Part shown: piece by piece, positions 63,680 to 64,000 of the stretch | Layout: each line of letters starts with the position of its first letter | Position numbering within the stretch: position 1 is the first letter of the stretch | NCBI GenBank assembly: GCA_002102555.1 | Contig: MCFL01000078.1 | Coordinates: forward strand, 1-64,000 | Length of the DNA stretch: 64,000 bases | Reading direction: 5' to 3' | Source of the DNA: Catenaria anguillulae PL171 | Lineage: Eukaryota > Blastocladiomycota > Blastocladiomycetes > Blastocladiales > Catenariaceae | Program-made: the position numbers and the translations under genes | The notes under the pieces: model-generated | What the model was told of the DNA's origin: nothing | Seen by the model: only the letters and a program-made list of their open reading frames with translations | Databases searched by the model: none

Positions 63680-64000
63680 TTAGAGCGGATCGGTTGCGCC
63701 AAAGTCGAGCCCAGAGGTTGTATGAAGGCGGATGAGATGTATGCTTGAACTGAGAACATTCAACCAGGACCGTTGACCACCGTCGGCAGCTCTTCGAGCC
63801 GCCTCGAGCTTCCCCTGTCCCAGGTTGGGTGGTGATGATGCCCCGCGGGCGGTTCCTGCCAGATCGTGAGCCCATGCATGATGTTCGCGACTGTGTTGCT
63901 TGTGTGCTAGGCTGGTGCTTGACGCATCTGCCACAGAGCAACGGTCATGTATTGAGCAGTCCGACAAAGCACAACTGCATTTGAGGATGTGAACAAAGAC
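63680..64000 (-). CDS. possible C-terminal exon of a gene entering from the right edge
   Basis: A minus-strand frame is open from the right edge to a stop at 63680 (about 106 codons). It includes GKLEAARRAADGGQRSWLN. There is no domain, and it could be chance or an exon boundary region. Overlapping minus-strand frames continue to about 63393. It is listed only because it touches the edge. Confidence 0.22.
   Translation of the reverse strand, partial: VFVHILKCSCALSDCSIHDRCSVADASSTSLAHKQHSREHHAWAHDLAGTARGASSPPNLGQGKLEAARRAADGGQRSWLNVLSSSIHLIRLHTTSGLDFGATDPL

Overview
The window reads as nuclear DNA of a fungus. It is fairly GC-rich, with dense genes split by short GT-AG introns (about 43-110 bp, one of about 270 bp). 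Most predicted proteins are eukaryote-typical: a homeodomain factor, a Crz1-like C2H2 factor, PEX5, WDR6, TAF3 and a TMEM62-type phosphoesterase. A GABA-B-like class C receptor, an augmin (HAUS1) subunit and a TAF3 that keeps a PHD finger point to an early-diverging, probably zoosporic lineage (Blastocladiomycota or chytrid-like). That placement is inference. Exon coordinates below were worked out by hand; where given, the splice phases close exactly.

Layout. 1-620: start of a Ser/Pro/His-rich gene leaving the left edge. 1947-4013: two-pass membrane protein. 4588-8928: Crz1-like factor, divergent from a homeobox gene (11266-14162). 14289-15836: LisH/WD-repeat protein, divergent from an Aly/REF-type RNA-binding protein (16265-17891). 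18371-21575: membrane-anchored amidohydrolase. 21867-22870: unresolved Leu-rich gene. 22970-24786 and 25679-27921: tandem paralogous secreted proteins, one GPI-anchored. 28832-32732: WDR6. 32883-33875: HAUS1-like, divergent from PEX5 (34222-36252). 36741-38241 and 52383-53763: two paralogous polytopic membrane proteins. 54533-57935: class C receptor with a C-terminal PH-like domain. 58169-60644: TMEM62-like, divergent from TAF3 (60945-62831).

The two polytopic paralogs are separated by a nested pair of transposons (38912-52031). The outer one is a KDZ/HMGXB3-type DNA transposon with 403-bp terminal inverted repeats. It carries a transposase and a convergent passenger gene, each starting just inside one repeat. 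Its right repeat is split after base 46096 by a complete DIRS-type tyrosine-recombinase retrotransposon (46097-51930). That element has identical 237-bp inverted repeats, an internal complementary region, gag-like, RT/RNase H/MT-like and recombinase frames, and an apparent spliceosomal intron between gag and pol. The intact KDZ left repeat gives the empty site, so the DIRS boundaries can be read to the base.

How the genes relate: there is no operon logic. Housekeeping genes are often divergent pairs over 300-430 bp (HAUS1/PEX5, TMEM62/TAF3, WD/RRM). Surface and signalling functions (class C receptor, polytopic paralogs, secreted and GPI proteins, Crz1-like factor) are clustered but not demonstrably in one pathway.
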